From Rhineura floridana (taxonomy: Eukaryota; Chordata; Lepidosauria; Squamata; Rhineuridae): 64,000 nt of DNA. Positions within the stretch are counted from its first letter, which is position 1. Every line of letters starts with the position of its first letter. The notes under the pieces are model-generated. The model was not told where the DNA came from and ran no database searches. It saw only the letters and a program-made list of their open reading frames with translations. The translations under genes and the position numbers were made by a program. The stretch spans positions 36,540,001 to 36,604,000 of the forward strand of contig NC_084489.1 of NCBI RefSeq assembly GCF_030035675.1. The letters are read 5' to 3'. This document shows positions 1-12,500 of this stretch, one piece after another.

Positions 1-179
1 TCTAAAATGAGGATAAGCAATAAAACATCAACATCATACGAGTTGAGGGAGGGGGAGAAATAACTCTCGATCTCAACCAATACCTGGGTAAATAAGTTTT
101 CAAAAGACTTCTAATGCCCAACCAAATCTGTGATAGGGCATTCCATATTTGGGGTGCCACATCAAGGATATGGATGGGA

Positions 180-885
180 TGATCCAGTAGCAACTGTGTA
201 CTTAGACTGTCAAAAACTTTACAATAAAGTCCCTTTCCAGAGACTTCTGAGTAAGCTAGCAGTCATGGGAATTAGGAGGCTGGTCTTGAATCAATGACTG
301 GTTAAAGAACAGAAAGCAGACAGTAGGAACAAATTCTTGCAACAGAGGGATGTAAAAAGTTGATTTCTGTAATGATCTGTATTGGAATTGGTACTGTGTA
401 ACTTCATAAATGATCTGGAGTTAAAGGTGAGAAGTGAGATGGCCAACTTGGCTAATGATACCAAATTGTAGCTAATCCTTTTCAGGCTGATGGCTGCAAT
501 GACTCATGGTCAACCCTCTGAACGTAAAAGTGTATGTAGCCAATGTATAAATGTGGATGTGGCCAATTTATATTTGTTTAAAAATATACTTTTGGGGGGT
601 CAAGGTGTCAAAAATTAGTGGTGGCCACCAACTTGGATAGTTTAAAAAGGGGATTAGACAGATCATGGCAGATAAGGCTATCGATAGCTACTAGCCATGA
701 TGGCTGTGTGTACTACCAATATCAAAGGTGATGTGCTGGGTAACACAAGTGAGGGAAGTGCTGCTAAGCTCATGCCCCGCTTCTGAGTTGCCCATAGGCA
801 TCTAGTTGGCCATTGCAAGAATAGGACGCTGGACTAGATGGGGCTATGGTGTAATTCAGTAGGCCACTTCATATATATATTGCTT
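180..885 (+). mobile_element. CR1-type LINE, decayed 3' fragments
   Basis: Positions 180-500 resemble the CR1 reverse transcriptase in broken frames: a stretch like DKVPFQRLLSKL, then a region like FINDLELKVRSEVANLANDT. Positions 640-885 match the CR1 3' region common in reptiles (a block like GGCATCTAGTTGGCCATTGC followed by GGACGCTGGACTAGATGG). Frames are broken throughout, so this is an old copy. A TA-rich stretch follows at about 871-880. Confidence 0.7.
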
Positions 886-3645
886 AGGATGCTTTTGTAC
901 TCTGCTCCTTGATCTAATCAAGATATTCACTGGGAGGGCTTCTGTTGCAAACGGACTGCCGTTTCTTCATGGCAAAGAGCAAGATAATGACCTTAGGAAT
1001 GAAGAGGTCTAATGTCTATATGACTGGGCAACATTTTACATTAAGACAACTAGTCGGCATCTTAACATCTTTGCTTCTAACAGTACTATCCTATACATGT
1101 CTACTCAGAAGAAAGTCTCTGAGTTCAATGGGACTTACTCCCAGGTAGGAACATAGCATTGCAGCCAAGTCATTTTTTCTTAATCTGCAAGGCGTTCACA
1201 TTCCTTGTACCGCTTTCACTATGTTACAGACTTGTCAATGTCAATAGGTTTCATAGAAAAGGGACTGCGTCCATTCCTAAACGCAACGGAGGAGAAACTA
1301 TGTAAACTTTAATCCATCTAGACTGAGTGCTTTAGAGAGTGTAAACCTTTCTGCGCAACATAGCCTTCTTTTGTACTAATGAAGTCATTAGCAATAGTTA
1401 AACCTTTCCAAGGCTGGCTAAGCAACCAAGAATTCAGTTGCTTAGCACAATTCATCAAAAGCTTCTTTGGTCTGAAGATTTAAGCACAGGCTTGTGGTAT
1501 TTCCAGTACACTGGGTTTCTGATCCAGCAGTACCTCCTGACAAGCTCAGCTAGAGCTGAACATTTGCAGCAAAGTTCAGCATCATCAACTTGCACAGATT
1601 CACTAAGTGAGCTTGAAATGTTAACTTTTCAGGTTTGTGGACTTTGCATTGGTATGTTGCCCACATCAAACAATGGGAACAAAATTATTTGGTTTTAAGT
1701 CAGATACACCCAAACCGAGTCTGCAGTTCAGAGTAAGTTCCACTGAACTCAGTGGGACCAACTTCCAAGTAAATGTGGATAAGGATGAGCTCTGAGCTAG
1801 TCGATGGCAAACATTCTTATGTGGAACAAATTTTGACTCAAACTAAAAAAGGCAGATTAGAAATTCATTCCATATTGTAGTTTCAACATATCCACATAAT
1901 CAAATGTTCCCAGATATCAATGTTTTATCTGAATTTGGATTATCTCCCCTTCCCCATCCCAATATGTTTCTTTTTTGAGCTTTCTGCATTCATTTTTATG
2001 TATTCCATGAAGGCTTACAGACACCACTGCTAGATACACATAGGTCTCTTTTGTTCCCTACTTGTGACCTAATCTGATTTAAAAGCCATTGTTAGATGAC
2101 AATTCATTTTGTCCCAATTATAGACAGGCAAATATTCCAAGAAGCTTACATGCAAGTCAAAACTGTAATGGCTATTCCTTGTTATCTCCCCAGTACCTGG
2201 AAGTCAGACACATATACCCACCCTGGAGTCTTATGACAAATGGTGGGATATTAATAGATGATAATATAATGCCTCTGAACATGGAGGTTCAATTTAGCTA
2301 TGATGGCTGTATGACATGGTAATTGAAGATTAATTTCTTAGGTCTGTTTCAGCACAGGGAATTGAAATAGCAGTAGGATACAGTTGCATGTCTTCCAGTT
2401 CTATTCTGCAAACTTGACTTAAGTCACTGGTGTTCTGTTTTGGGCACACGGGCTGAGTCACTATGTAACTGGTTCTCTTCCCACTAACAGCATACACCAA
2501 CTAAAAATGTTTCTGTAAAGGTTCATTGAGGTGTTCCTTTGGCTTGATAAAAGCATGGAAAACAAACCTTGCTTCTTTCTACAAGAGAGCATTCAGATTT
2601 TGCAGAACTTTTTCACATGGACAGTTATCTTTTGTCATCATAAATTGACGATCATGAAAATTAGGCCTGGCATTTTAGAGAAATCAGTTATTGTCCCTTA
2701 AAATGTCAAGTCAGCATCTTAACATGCTTCCATTTCTGACAAGTTTCCTACTACTCTGTGAAGCAAAACATCCTTGCTCTGTGGAATGATTAACATTCAT
2801 ACCGACTGCAATGGAGCCAGGATTTCACTCAAAGTATATAGCAGGTCCATAGCCAGGGGAGCTATGGAGGCCTCCCCCCATTTTTGTTAACCCCCCCTTT
2901 TTAACAAAAAATAAATTTATTACAGAATGTTTCCCCCCCCTTTTTTTTGGTGCCCCTCCAGAAGTTTTAGACTGGCTCTGGGCCTGCATTTAGTATTTGG
3001 CACAGATAGGATCATCAAGCAGGATGCAACACACTGAATTACGGAAAGGAGCAAAATGCAGCAGGTTCCTTCCAACAGCAAGTAAAAGTGACAATCCAAG
3101 CTTTTTGGAACTAGCAATTGCAACATTTATCTAGTAGTGGCAGCCTCCTTCCAGCATGTCTTGGATACTGAGGTAGCAGCTCTTTGTTTCCATTTGTTAA
3201 TTAAGTTTGTTGCAAGTCATAGCTGGAGGGCCCTTGTTGCACCTGTGCTATGCAAGGAAGCAACACAGGCAGGTGCAACAGAGGACACAGCAGAATATTG
3301 CACCTTATAACTGGAATTATTTTTAATTTGTTAACTTGGTTACATATCAGCCTTTTGACATTTTGAAAAGTAAAAAAAGGGGGAATTTTCTACTAGAGCT
3401 AGAATCCTCAAACCGCATCATAATACATACAACATCCTTTCCTCACTCCTTCAGGATTGTCCTTCACAGGCTACTTACTCCAGAGTTACTGGAGGAAAAA
3501 AGCCTGTTGGATTTCTGCCTGTTATGAGAAAGGGGAAAAAGGGGGGGAAATAACAAGTCTCCATTTCAGAGCTCTTCAAATATTGTGCAATGCAGGGAGA
3601 CCCTCAGAAGTGGTTCCCATGAAGCTCACTAAGTGGGATTTAAAG
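886..3645. other. Intergenic DNA with small repeats only
   Basis: No gene is visible. A palindromic squamate repeat copy lies at 1084-1166 and a weaker one at about 1705-1786. Homopolymer-rich sequence at 2870-2955 looks like a DNA-transposon scrap. The rest appears unique and AT-rich. Confidence 0.5.
1084..1166 (+). repeat. ~85-bp palindromic squamate repeat, copy
   Basis: It contains CTATCCTATACATGTCTACT, GAGTTCAATGGGACTTACTC and a terminal GCATTGCAGCC. These are the parts of the foldback family seen intact at 35641-35727. Confidence 0.7.
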
Positions 3646-3823
3646 CTCAATCCTATACATGTTCACTCAGAAGAAAGTCCTGCTATGCTTAGTGGGGCTT
3701 ACTGCCAGGTACATGACATAGGATGGCAGCCTTAGGCTGCAGTCTTCCCACTTACATGGGAAGAAATCCCACTGAACTCACTGGGGCTTATTTCTCAATA
3801 GTGTATAGGACTGTGCTGTCAGT
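3646..3823 (+). repeat. Two palindromic squamate repeats side by side
   Basis: The first copy (3646-3731) runs from CTCAATCCTATACATG to CATAGGATGGCAGCC. A second, diverged copy in reverse arrangement (about 3734-3823) has ACTGAACTCACTGGGGCTTA and ends GTGTATAGGACTG. The pair sits just outside the CpG island. Confidence 0.65.
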
Positions 3824-3889
3824 TCCTTGTGTGTGCCTTTAAGATTGCTGCAAATCCTAAAGGTCCCACTAAACTCGAGACTTCCATGT

Positions 3890-4785
3890 GAACGGATTGC
3901 CTTGCGCATTCGCGAGGCGCAAATCCTCAAGTGTTCTTCAATAGCCATAAGGAAGTGCCGTTGCTACCTAGACCAGACTGCTCAAGGGGAAGAAGGTGGA
4001 AGCCCAGGTCTGTTCACGCCCACCTAGCATAATTTCATTTGCCGCCTCCCGAGGGAAGCTCCCCCTCCCATTGACCCCAGACTGAGGGAATCCCCCCTCT
4101 CTCCCTCCGGCGTACTACAAGTTCCCCAACCGCGCTCCGTCCCCCTCTGTCCTATTCCGAGGTGCTCGTGCAAGGCACAGAGTGCGAGGAAGGGTTAACA
4201 GCGCGCGCTTAGCACCTCCTGACAGGTGGGCGCCGCGCGGCGAATTCCCCTTGGGGAGGGAGCGCGCGCAAGAGTGAGGGGGGGTGGGGGCAGGGGCTAC
4301 TCCCAGGCACCTGTTAGTGCGGCCGGATTAGAGGGGGGAAAGCAAATCTGCGTTCTCGTTCACTCTTACCTGTTCGCTGGAGGAACTCTTTTTCTTTCAC
4401 AGGCGGTAGTCCTGAAACCGGGCGAGTTGGAGGGAGCCCTCAGTCCATCCTGCCGACGCCCCGCGCTGGGAGTGTAGTTACCTGGGCTTTCTTCTCTGAG
4501 AAACTACTCGCTACCGCAGCAACAGGCTGACTCTGTGGAGAGGGAGCCAAAACTTGGCCTTCTTAAGGCGCCCGCCCGCTCCAAACCGGAGCGCCAACTT
4601 TCGCAGGTGAACGATTCAGGGAGTCACTGTAGACGCTGGCTTTCTATTAGCCGTTTCTAGGATGGACTGCAGTCAGTTGCGGGGGTGGGGGGAGCGAGAG
4701 ACTGTATTGTTAGAAAGGTACGTCTCGCTCTCTTATGGTGATACGGTCTCTGAACCGCCCGACTCACTTTTCTCGAAAGTCTGAA
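3890..4785 (-). promoter_or_regulatory. CpG island with likely minus-strand promoter and first exon
   Basis: This is the main GC- and CpG-dense block outside transposons (CGCGCGC, GCGCCGCGCGGCG). Minus-strand features form a consistent promoter. Inverted CCAAT boxes lie at about 4901-4910 (GGCCAATCC) and 4868-4877 (AGCCAATCAC). Downstream are two good splice donors, CCCAG|GTAACT (exon end 4482) and AACAG|GTAAGAG (exon end 4370). No long protein frame is present, so the exon is probably 5' UTR and the coding part lies below position 1. In mammals PRR15 lies just downstream of CHN2 on the same strand, which makes it a candidate. That is inference only, and plus-strand initiation is not excluded. 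Confidence 0.5.
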
Positions 4786-7559
4786 CTGTGCACCTGATAT
4801 CCAGACAACAAGGAAGCAGGTGTAGGTGAGCTCTTGAAAGGGCCCCCACCCCTTCTTCTTCTTCAATGTGATTGGCTCCTATACAATGGCAGTTTGACAA
4901 GGATTGGCCTGAGAATGGTAGAAGTAGTAGCACAGTATAAATCAATAGGCAGAGAGCAGGGTACAGCTTTGATCTCGGTGCCTTTGTTTTGGATTCTGGC
5001 CATTGCAGGGCACAACTTGGCTTTCTTTCTTATTCCTCAGCAGATTTCCTTGTAATGCTGTTGTGAGTTCACCCCACTTCTGGCAGTCTTGGTGCCCATG
5101 TGACCATTTTACTGGGAGTGGGAATGAAAGGGCACCAGGCACAACAGCTCCCTAAGGCTTGCTATAAGACCTTGCTTGTTTGTAGAGTACTTTCAGGTTT
5201 TTCACCATTGGCTTAGACTGCATTCTCAAAGCTATATATTCTGTGATAGTCTTAAAATGTCTGTATGGGTTGTTGTTGTCTGGGCTCTGGGGCACTGATG
5301 CAATGTATTTGATGCACCCAAACAACAAATGGCTGCTATGTCAGTCCCCACAGCAAACTGCAGCAGTACAATTGGCAGAGTCTACATGTTCCACAAAACA
5401 CTGAATAACATACCAGCTTGTTTCTATGGGCACTTCTGCTTGCATTTGTACTTCTGAAATGAGAATGATCCTGTACAGATATGGTATTAAGTCCCAACAA
5501 AGTCAGTAACACTTCCATGTAAACATGCCTAAGATGTGGCCATATATTGATAGGGCTGTTTTAAAAATTGGCCATGTGCAGTGGCTTTTGACAGTAGTGT
5601 GGTAGCATTTTTAGTGAGTTTTAGTGCTATCTACATTAGTCTGATCAGATAATTTTCTGCTCACATGAGGCTTATCCTTTGTTAGGACTGGGTTTCCATG
5701 AAGATTGCAGCCTTCCAGCTCATTCCATATTATTTGCATCTCACTTGTTTCACGCATTTCTGCTGCAGTGCTAAGAATCAGGATAGCACAAAAGGGATTT
5801 CTCTCACTTTTTCCTTACAATAACTTTGTGAAGTGGACTAGGCTGAAAGATTGTGATCACAACACACCATTCAATGAACTTCATGGCTGAGAGGGAAATC
5901 TCTCTAGTCTGTTCTGTTAACCACTCCACCTTGTAATTCCAAGCTCAATGATTATTATGCTAAATATACTATGGACTGGGAGCCCAGCTGTAACATCAGT
6001 TGCTAAAATTCCATGGAACTCAGTATTATTTCAGGAGAGGGAATTGCCCAAAACAAGGAAAATAATTACTGTATTTTTTCATATTGTGGCAGATCTCAGA
6101 TGTGGATTATTAGTGGAATGGGGGAATGTGTGCCATAGGTATTTACATATGTGTAGATTTACATATGTGCTCATTTTTTCAGTATAACTCTATTGCCCAT
6201 TTAATTTTTTTTCAGATTTCTTTAATGAAGCAGTGTTGTCCAATAGACAGAACGCTGGCTTTGGACACAGGAGACCTGAGATTTGAATTGACCAATGGTT
6301 AGTTTGGGGCAAGTCACTGTTTTTCAGCCTGAGTCTTATCTATAAAATTGGATGTTATTAACATGCCTTATCTTAAAACAATTCTTAAAACAATTTGGGG
6401 ATATCTTTCCCCACAACAGATTCCAGCCCTCAGGAATTTAAGTATGGTATGTAAAGAAAAATAAACAGATTATCTGAACTTCTCTGAAGTTGTTTTAAGA
6501 GGAAATCTTGCTATGTACTTGTGACAGTGAAGGATAGGCTCTTGTGATGGATACAATGAACATTGAAGGTCTTTCTGAACTTGTTCAAAGTTATCAGTAT
6601 GACCAGTCAAAAGATTTCATACAGACTTTAGAAAACTGTTATGCACTTCCGTGTTTATACAGGAGCAGTTTAGTTGGAAATGAAGACAATGTGTCCTATT
6701 ACTGGTCCTTTTAAAGGCCTGGATTTGCTTGCCTTCAGTCTACAGGCTCATAATGTACTTAGAGTTTGGTGATGCATCAAAGAGCACAAGAGATGCACAG
6801 CTGAGGTGTGTGTGTCAGGGATATTTGTGAAAGCACATACAGTACCATTTCTCCTATATATTGCAGAAGCCCCCTGGGGAAATGATGGTACTACTTTGCT
6901 TTAGGCAGAAATCAGTTTTACTTCTTGAGATATCATTGCTAGATTCCAGTAGGGACTTTGGCACAACACTGGGATGTGTTATGCATTCATTGTATTATGT
7001 ACAATGTATCTTGATCTCAAAAAACAAACTGGCAAAACCAGTTTTCATAAAATAGTACAAAAAAACCCTTCTGTAATATAGTTCAGCATGTTTTCTCATT
7101 CAGGCACTTAATGAGCTGTTGAGTCATGTGATTCAACATACTAACAGCCATGTAGAAAGAAAGTAAAGAATAAAAGGAATACATTTCTTGGCAGCTTTTC
7201 TTCCATACTTTTGTGTAAAAGTATAATTGGTAAAAGACAATAAGTGACTGTGGTATTTAATACTAGGTAACTGGCTATTAACTACAGAAGCTCATAAAAC
7301 ATAATAACGTCTCTTTTATCTTGTTAAAGATCGACAAGGTGAAGATTAATATGGCCTGGTTAAATGTAGAAAGTTGCATGAATCTCAGAACACCTGATAA
7401 AAATCTGTATTTGAATTATTTTTATCTTGGTTCTATTCGCAAAATCTTTGTTAACAATTTGTTGTATGTGTACTATATGAAAAATGTGCAGATCTTTAAA
7501 CCAATATTAATATCATATAGAGAAATCAAGTGTTGGTGGTTTTTGCAGTGAAAATTACA
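4786..7559. other. Region between CpG island and CHN2 3' end
   Basis: No gene is recognised. It holds a MIR fragment at 6227-6365. The rest is AT-rich without clear repeats. A plus-strand TATAAA-like sequence at about 4935 has no supporting exon. Confidence 0.5.
6227..6365 (+). mobile_element. MIR-type SINE fragment
   Basis: The segment shows the MIR order: GACAGAACGCTGGCTTTGG, a decayed B box, GGGGCAAGTCACTG, CAGCCTGAGTCTTATCTATA and AAATTGGATGTTATTA. It is diverged and lacks a clear tail, as expected for an old copy. Confidence 0.7.
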
Positions 7560-9700
7560 GACAGGGACTCAACACATTTAATGAGATGTTTCCTTTCCAT
7601 TTACACTATCATAAATTACAAAGCATATTTCACTTCACAAAATAAAACCATTTCCATACCATTTTATGACAGTATTTAGTACATAAACCTACAACAAACT
7701 GAATCTGTACAACTTAGGAGAATCTCTAGTAGCACTGTACCAGCAAATCAGACCCCACTAACATCTGGCCTGCAGCCTGGGTCTGTTTACTTAGCCCTTG
7801 GTGACCAATGTAAAGGATAACTAGCATACATTATTTCATGTGCCCCTTTTTGTCTTCACCCTTTTTTCATTATCAAAGTTGCACATTTCCCCCAATTTGA
7901 ATAAAAACCTATGCTCCCTGAAATAATTCAGAAAACAGCATAACTGGGTTTTGAAACCTGTGATTTGTACAAATCAAAAGGACACCTTAACAGAGCCTTT
8001 CATATTGAAAATTCTGTTCTGTAATAAACTATGCCAACTTCCTGTGTTTGAAATATTTGTACAAAAACCTCAAGATGAGAAAATCTCATATGAGAAAGAC
8101 ATCTAATATTAGAATGAATTGCATTATATTGTATTGAGAGGTCAATCTTCAGAAAGACATCCCATGAGATTTGGTAATATACTAATTCTCTCTTTCATTT
8201 CTCTCTTCTTTGTTAATAAATTTGTCAGAATACATTGAAGTGTGTAAATTTAAATATGTTTACTTTTATAAATATGAGCAAAGGAATGCAACTTGATTTA
8301 AAAAATAATAATAAAAATTAACCCTAAATAAGTGCTAACTTTTCAGTAGGTCCAGGAAATTTCCAATATTCTGGCATCACTTATTTACTGTAACTCCAAC
8401 AAACTGTACTCCAACACGCATGAGCTATGTGTAGTACTTGATGCTAGTGCCAGGACTGTTTAAAAACCTTAAATACTCCTCTTTTCAGAGAGACAATAAT
8501 AGAATACTGAATCTGCATACCTCTAAAAGCAAAGAACAAATAATTCCCAGAGTATAACACAAACCAAAGATTACTAAGCATGAGAAATGAAGTCTTATTA
8601 AAAGCATTTGCAATGAAAGAGGTATGTCAGGATAATACTGCACTAGTGGTAAATGTTTTCAATATCCACAGCAATAATGCTTAAGAGGAATAAATGGAAA
8701 GTCATCAATGCACCGCATTGAATTATATTTCGCTAAAATAAAAGGACATTCCTGCAGCTAACTAAAGTAAAAATATATTTTAAATATGTTTGTTTTAGTT
8801 TAGACATAATGTAATTATGTCTTATTTAGAAAGAAATTGTATATCCCTATACAACTAATACTGACAAACAACCTGATCCTTAAGATCTTGGATAAGATAA
8901 AATATCCAGTGTGCAGTGTTCTCCTTTTCCCTTCTATGAACAGAAATGCTTCCCATGTATACAGAAATTCTTCATTTTGTATGGAGAGTACTCTGCTGTT
9001 CATAGAAGAGAACCAGGAAGTCCCTGCTTGTACATAGCACCTCCTGGCATCAGAGGTGCTGGATCAATGGACATTGTTGCAACCCTGTCTCATAACATTT
9101 GCCATTATTTTTAGTATGAGGGACACTACTGAAATACTAGAGCATGTATTGAGCTCTACGTTATGGCTGTCATGTAGAAAATGTATCCTACCAAGTTGAA
9201 TGAAACTTATTTCCACATAACTACCGTGACCTAAAGATCCTTGCATGTGAAACTTGTTTATCCTTCCTAAATAAGGGTAAACAACTGCAGTCCTGCAAGT
9301 CTGCTATGCTGATCCAATTCTTTTAAAAAGGAATTGTGTCAGCATAGTGCTTTGAGCATTAGGCTGAAAGTACCTTTTTGCTTCAGCGATCTAAATAAAC
9401 ATACTAAGTTTGTGTCCTTTAATAAGTTACAGTAGAACAGTCTGTAACCTTTCTACATAAATAACACTGGAAGCAAGGAAAAAGATACAAGGCAAGATGA
9501 TTTTTTCTGACCTTTGTTCTCTCTCAAATAATAAAAAGAGGTATATGTCTATAAGACATATCATCAGACATTTAGTACAAGGATAATCTGCAACACTGCA
9601 TAAAATGAAGTGCTACCCATGTTTATTTCTCTTATGGGAATTTGTTTTTCTTTAAACATATTTTCATAGCAGATGGCTATGAATTTACAGCTTTGTTCAT
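7560..9700 (-). other. CHN2: Probable CHN2 3' UTR region (end not fixed)
   Basis: This AT-rich, repeat-poor sequence follows the CHN2 stop codon. Minus-strand polyadenylation hexamers visible are AATAAA at 9627-9622, ATTAAA at 9423-9418 and ATTAAA at 7582-7577. A GTGTTG run lies 20-40 nt past the first. I cannot tell which site is used. Lack of recognisable transposons over about 2 kb, unlike most of the window, fits transcribed UTR. Confidence 0.4.
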
Positions 9701-9872
9701 CTAAAACAAAACATCTTCGTTTTCTATCAATATTTGCACAATCAGCTTCTGGTACCGCATGTCATTGAGCGTAGCAAGGGTACTGTCTTCTGGGGGTCTC
9801 ATTAAAGTAGGTCCAAACACTATTCCCAGATTTTCAGCGTTCATAAAATTGTCTTTTTCATTCATGGTAATC
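9701..9872 (-). CDS. CHN2: CHN2 last coding exon, end of RhoGAP and stop (residues 276-332)
   Basis: The exon encodes [20 protein letters not shown], then [20 protein letters not shown] and finally [16 protein letters not shown] with a TAG stop at 9703-9701. Asn290 in NAENLG is the conserved RhoGAP asparagine. The acceptor is TCCTTTAG. The C-terminal ENEDVLF is the expected chimaerin end. Confidence 0.95.
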
Positions 9873-10599
9873 CTAAAGGAAAAAGGAAAAAAAAGGTGAT
9901 ATGTCTCTAATAGTTTCCTCTTCCTCCGTGCTGTGCCTTCACTTTATAATATTGCTAGCAACTTTGTACCTGGTATTGCTTGGGAATTCTAAGAAACGCA
10001 AAAAATCAATGTGGTTTTGAAATCAGTGGTAAAAAATCAGTGCACTTTTGAAAGGTTTAATCCACCATCTTGATTAAAAATGGCATCTAATTGTATCCAA
10101 GTGTAGACAAAAACCAGCTCCTTCATCTGAGGAACCTTCATGCAAAATTTGGTTATGATACCTTAAGAGGTGTCCAAATGCACAGTAAACAGACCAACAA
10201 CTTTCCCAAATGTACAGTAGATATTGGCTTCATGTGTGTTGTATGCGCACTGCAATAGTAGCGTGTGTCTGTAGCGGGAGGCTGGAGCTGCCCTCTCAAC
10301 TTCAGCATTGCTGCAAACTAGATGGGGCTGTTGCTCTTGCAACCTAGATGGGGCTGTTGCAGGCAGAGCAACTGCAAGATTGGGTCTGTCTGTGATTGGC
10401 TCTGCTGGTGCACTTCATTGCTATCCTACTGTGCAGCAGTTCTGTCCAACTGTCCAGATAAGCCGCAATGATGCCAATGTTGGCAGGGTGATTCCATCCC
10501 ACCACCCAGGGTGCTACTGGTGCATTGTAGCAGAGCATTCCTGCTGTCAAAACTATTAATCTCACTCAGTGTTCTGACCATTTGACATGTTTAATATCC

Positions 10600-10672
10600 C
10601 TCAGTCCCTACACTGGCTTCCTGTTCATTCCCAGATCTTGCATAAGCTTTTCATCCTCACCTTCAAAATCCT
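10600..10672 (+). mobile_element. L2/CR1-type LINE scrap
   Basis: In the plus frame it reads HWLPVHSQILHKLFILTFKI, the LHWLPV...LTFK block common to L2/CR1-group reverse transcriptases. The intact copies at 24259-25134 and 31642-32340 carry the same block. Confidence 0.6.
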
Positions 10673-11059
10673 TTGGTAATATAAATAATGAATCATTGCA
10701 ATGGTTAGCTCACAAAAAATAATTTTAATAATTTCTAAGTTGCTACACCTCAGCTTTGAGCTCTATGCATGCCTCACTATGCAGATGAAAGTCCTATGCA
10801 GGTAAACTACCTAATGCACTTAAATAGAAAGTGCAGCTATGTGCACTGCATTCACCTCTTTTGAATGGGGGCAGAATTAAATGAACAGGGAATCCCCTGT
10901 GTTTAGGAGAGCTTGATGTGAAGGGCCTCATGGCCACAGCAAATAACAAGATTTGGACAATTATTGATCAAGTATATTATTTCAGTTTTAGTAATTAACT
11001 AAAAAAAATTGTAATTTTTAAAAATAATTGAACTCACTTGGAATTTTTTTTTTATGAAC

Positions 11060-11117
11060 TGTGGTATAGTTGCCATAAGTCGTAATTGACTTGAAGGCAT
11101 ACAACAACAATAACAAA
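11060..11117 (+). mobile_element. RTE/BovB-type 3' tail fragment
   Basis: The sequence GTTGCCATAAGTCGTAATTG followed by ACTTGAAGGCATACAACAAC matches the 3' end of the RTE copies at 41068 and 53734. It may be a truncated LINE or the tail of a SINE that borrows this 3' end. Confidence 0.7.
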
Positions 11118-11365
11118 TCTACCATGTTTTATTGCACCATCAATAATCTTTGTACATATTTAACAATTCTGGTTCACTTATATGGCCATGACTTGTTGAG
11201 GTGTATGAAGTTCTTAAATGTATTGGTAGAGTGATTAATATTTGAAGACACAAAATGGTTCTAAGTAAAAAAAAAATCATGGTGATGGTTTAAAAATGTT
11301 TTTTACAGCATTTCTCTGTATGACACAAGATGATCAACCCACATTTTACAAATAATTTAACTTAC

Positions 11366-11471
11366 TTTTTGAGATGAATCATCAGGTATCTAAGAGTCTC
11401 ATAGTGTGCTGCAGGAAGTAACATCAACACATCATGGACGGCTTCTAGTCTTTCATCAGGATTGGAGAGTT
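11366..11471 (-). CDS. CHN2: CHN2 exon: RhoGAP middle (residues 241-276)
   Basis: The exon encodes (K)[18 protein letters not shown], then [16 protein letters not shown] and two bases of Lys276. The motif LPxAHxxTLRYLMxHL is typical of chimaerin RhoGAP domains. The acceptor is GTCTCATAG and the donor GTAAGT. Only a 163-nt intron separates it from the preceding exon, the shortest in the gene. Confidence 0.94.
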
Positions 11472-11634
11472 CTATGAGACACAAAACAATTTATGTAAGT
11501 TTTATTCAGATGTAAATTTTTAACTCAAATTACGTTAAACAAAGCCAGGATTCACACTGGAGGAATTAGAGAATTGGAGAGTTAAGGTTATGACAAAACA
11601 ATAAATAAAAGAGATGGCATGCCATAGTACTTAC

Positions 11635-11772
11635 TTGCTGCATCTATAAACTTGGAATAAGTATCATAAGTGATAACAGGAATAGGCAGATCTCTGAAAT
11701 ACAGCTTTAGTGCTCCAGCAATGATATTTATATCTGGATATATGTTGGCAGAGACATCTACCTTGTCACCAT
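11635..11772 (-). CDS. CHN2: CHN2 exon: RhoGAP core (residues 195-241)
   Basis: The exon encodes (D)[19 protein letters not shown], then [14 protein letters not shown] and [12 protein letters not shown], ending with the first base of Lys241. The Lys217 and Arg221 region ([10 protein letters not shown]) is the conserved RhoGAP helix that contacts the GTPase. The acceptor is TTTTCTAG and the donor GTAAGT. From memory of the mammalian protein, residues 198-200 are the less conserved part. Confidence 0.94.
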
Positions 11773-12179
11773 CTAGAAAAGAATAAGATTATAAGGGTCC
11801 TACTTTTTATTTCAGCAAAGGCATTTCTTGATTTATCTTTTCAAACGTCTCTGCAGATTGGTTTAAAATAACAGAAAAACCAAGAAGTTCCTTAACCTGG
11901 ATACTGCACAGGAGGATACTCTTTCACACATTCCTACCAAATGTACCTCAAATGGATGTGCAAAAGGGCATACCTGCATCAATCTATGTGGATGGATAGG
12001 ACCGTATGGGGGACACATTCCCTTATACATGCTTGTCCCAAACTGTTCTAAGGCTTTAAAGGTGATAACTAGCCAGGTAAAACAATCAAGAAACTGCATA
12101 TTCCCATTGGGGATGGAAAAATCTATCAATTTAGATTTTCTCAGTTTCTCACTTTTTCCAGTCTTCAGTTCTCCACATT

Positions 12180-12500
12180 CTGCAGCAATTTGCATTTTTT
12201 AAAAAATCCTCATGAAAATTCTCCAGCATTTATGCTAATCAACACATTTTTGCAAGCAGTTTCTCCTAATGTAATGCATTTTTGTATGTTATTTTCACTA
12301 ATGTATTCATTTTTATGCACACTTTCCCCTAATACATGCATTTTTGTGAACATTGTTTGGTTTGGAGAACTGCATCACAAAATTCGGATAAGTGCCAATT
12401 TGGAAGTAGAGCTGTGTTTCAGTTCTCATATTGTTTTGGAAAGTGCAGATTTGATAAATTTGGATTTAAATGTGAAGTGAATCAAATTTCTCCCCCATCC
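12180..12500. repeat. Unclassified AT-rich repeat with internal reiterations
   Basis: A loosely repeated unit recurs around ATGCATTTTTGT: at about 12272 (CTAATGTAATGCATTTTTGT), 12300 (CTAATGTATTCATTTTTATG) and 12330 (CTAATACATGCATTTTTGTG). The right side ends in TTCTCCCCCATCCCT, a motif I recall next to many squamate interspersed repeats. Class unknown. Confidence 0.45.

Larger units (their letters stand above)
9873..11365. other. CHN2: CHN2 intron before the last exon
   Basis: This 1.49-kb intron contains a short tandem duplication (10308-10370), an L2/CR1-type reverse transcriptase scrap (10600-10672) and an RTE-type 3' tail (11060-11117). Nothing else is recognised. Confidence 0.8.

Noticed and set aside
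4226-4477. An 83-codon plus-strand frame in the CpG island as a gene
   Set aside because: It is compositionally biased (Gly/Arg) with no recognisable domain; the splice and CCAAT signals favour the opposite strand.
1-4700. PRR15 coding sequence next to the CpG island
   Set aside because: No frame resembling the small proline-rich PRR15 protein is visible on either strand, so the gene name is offered only as a syntenic guess.
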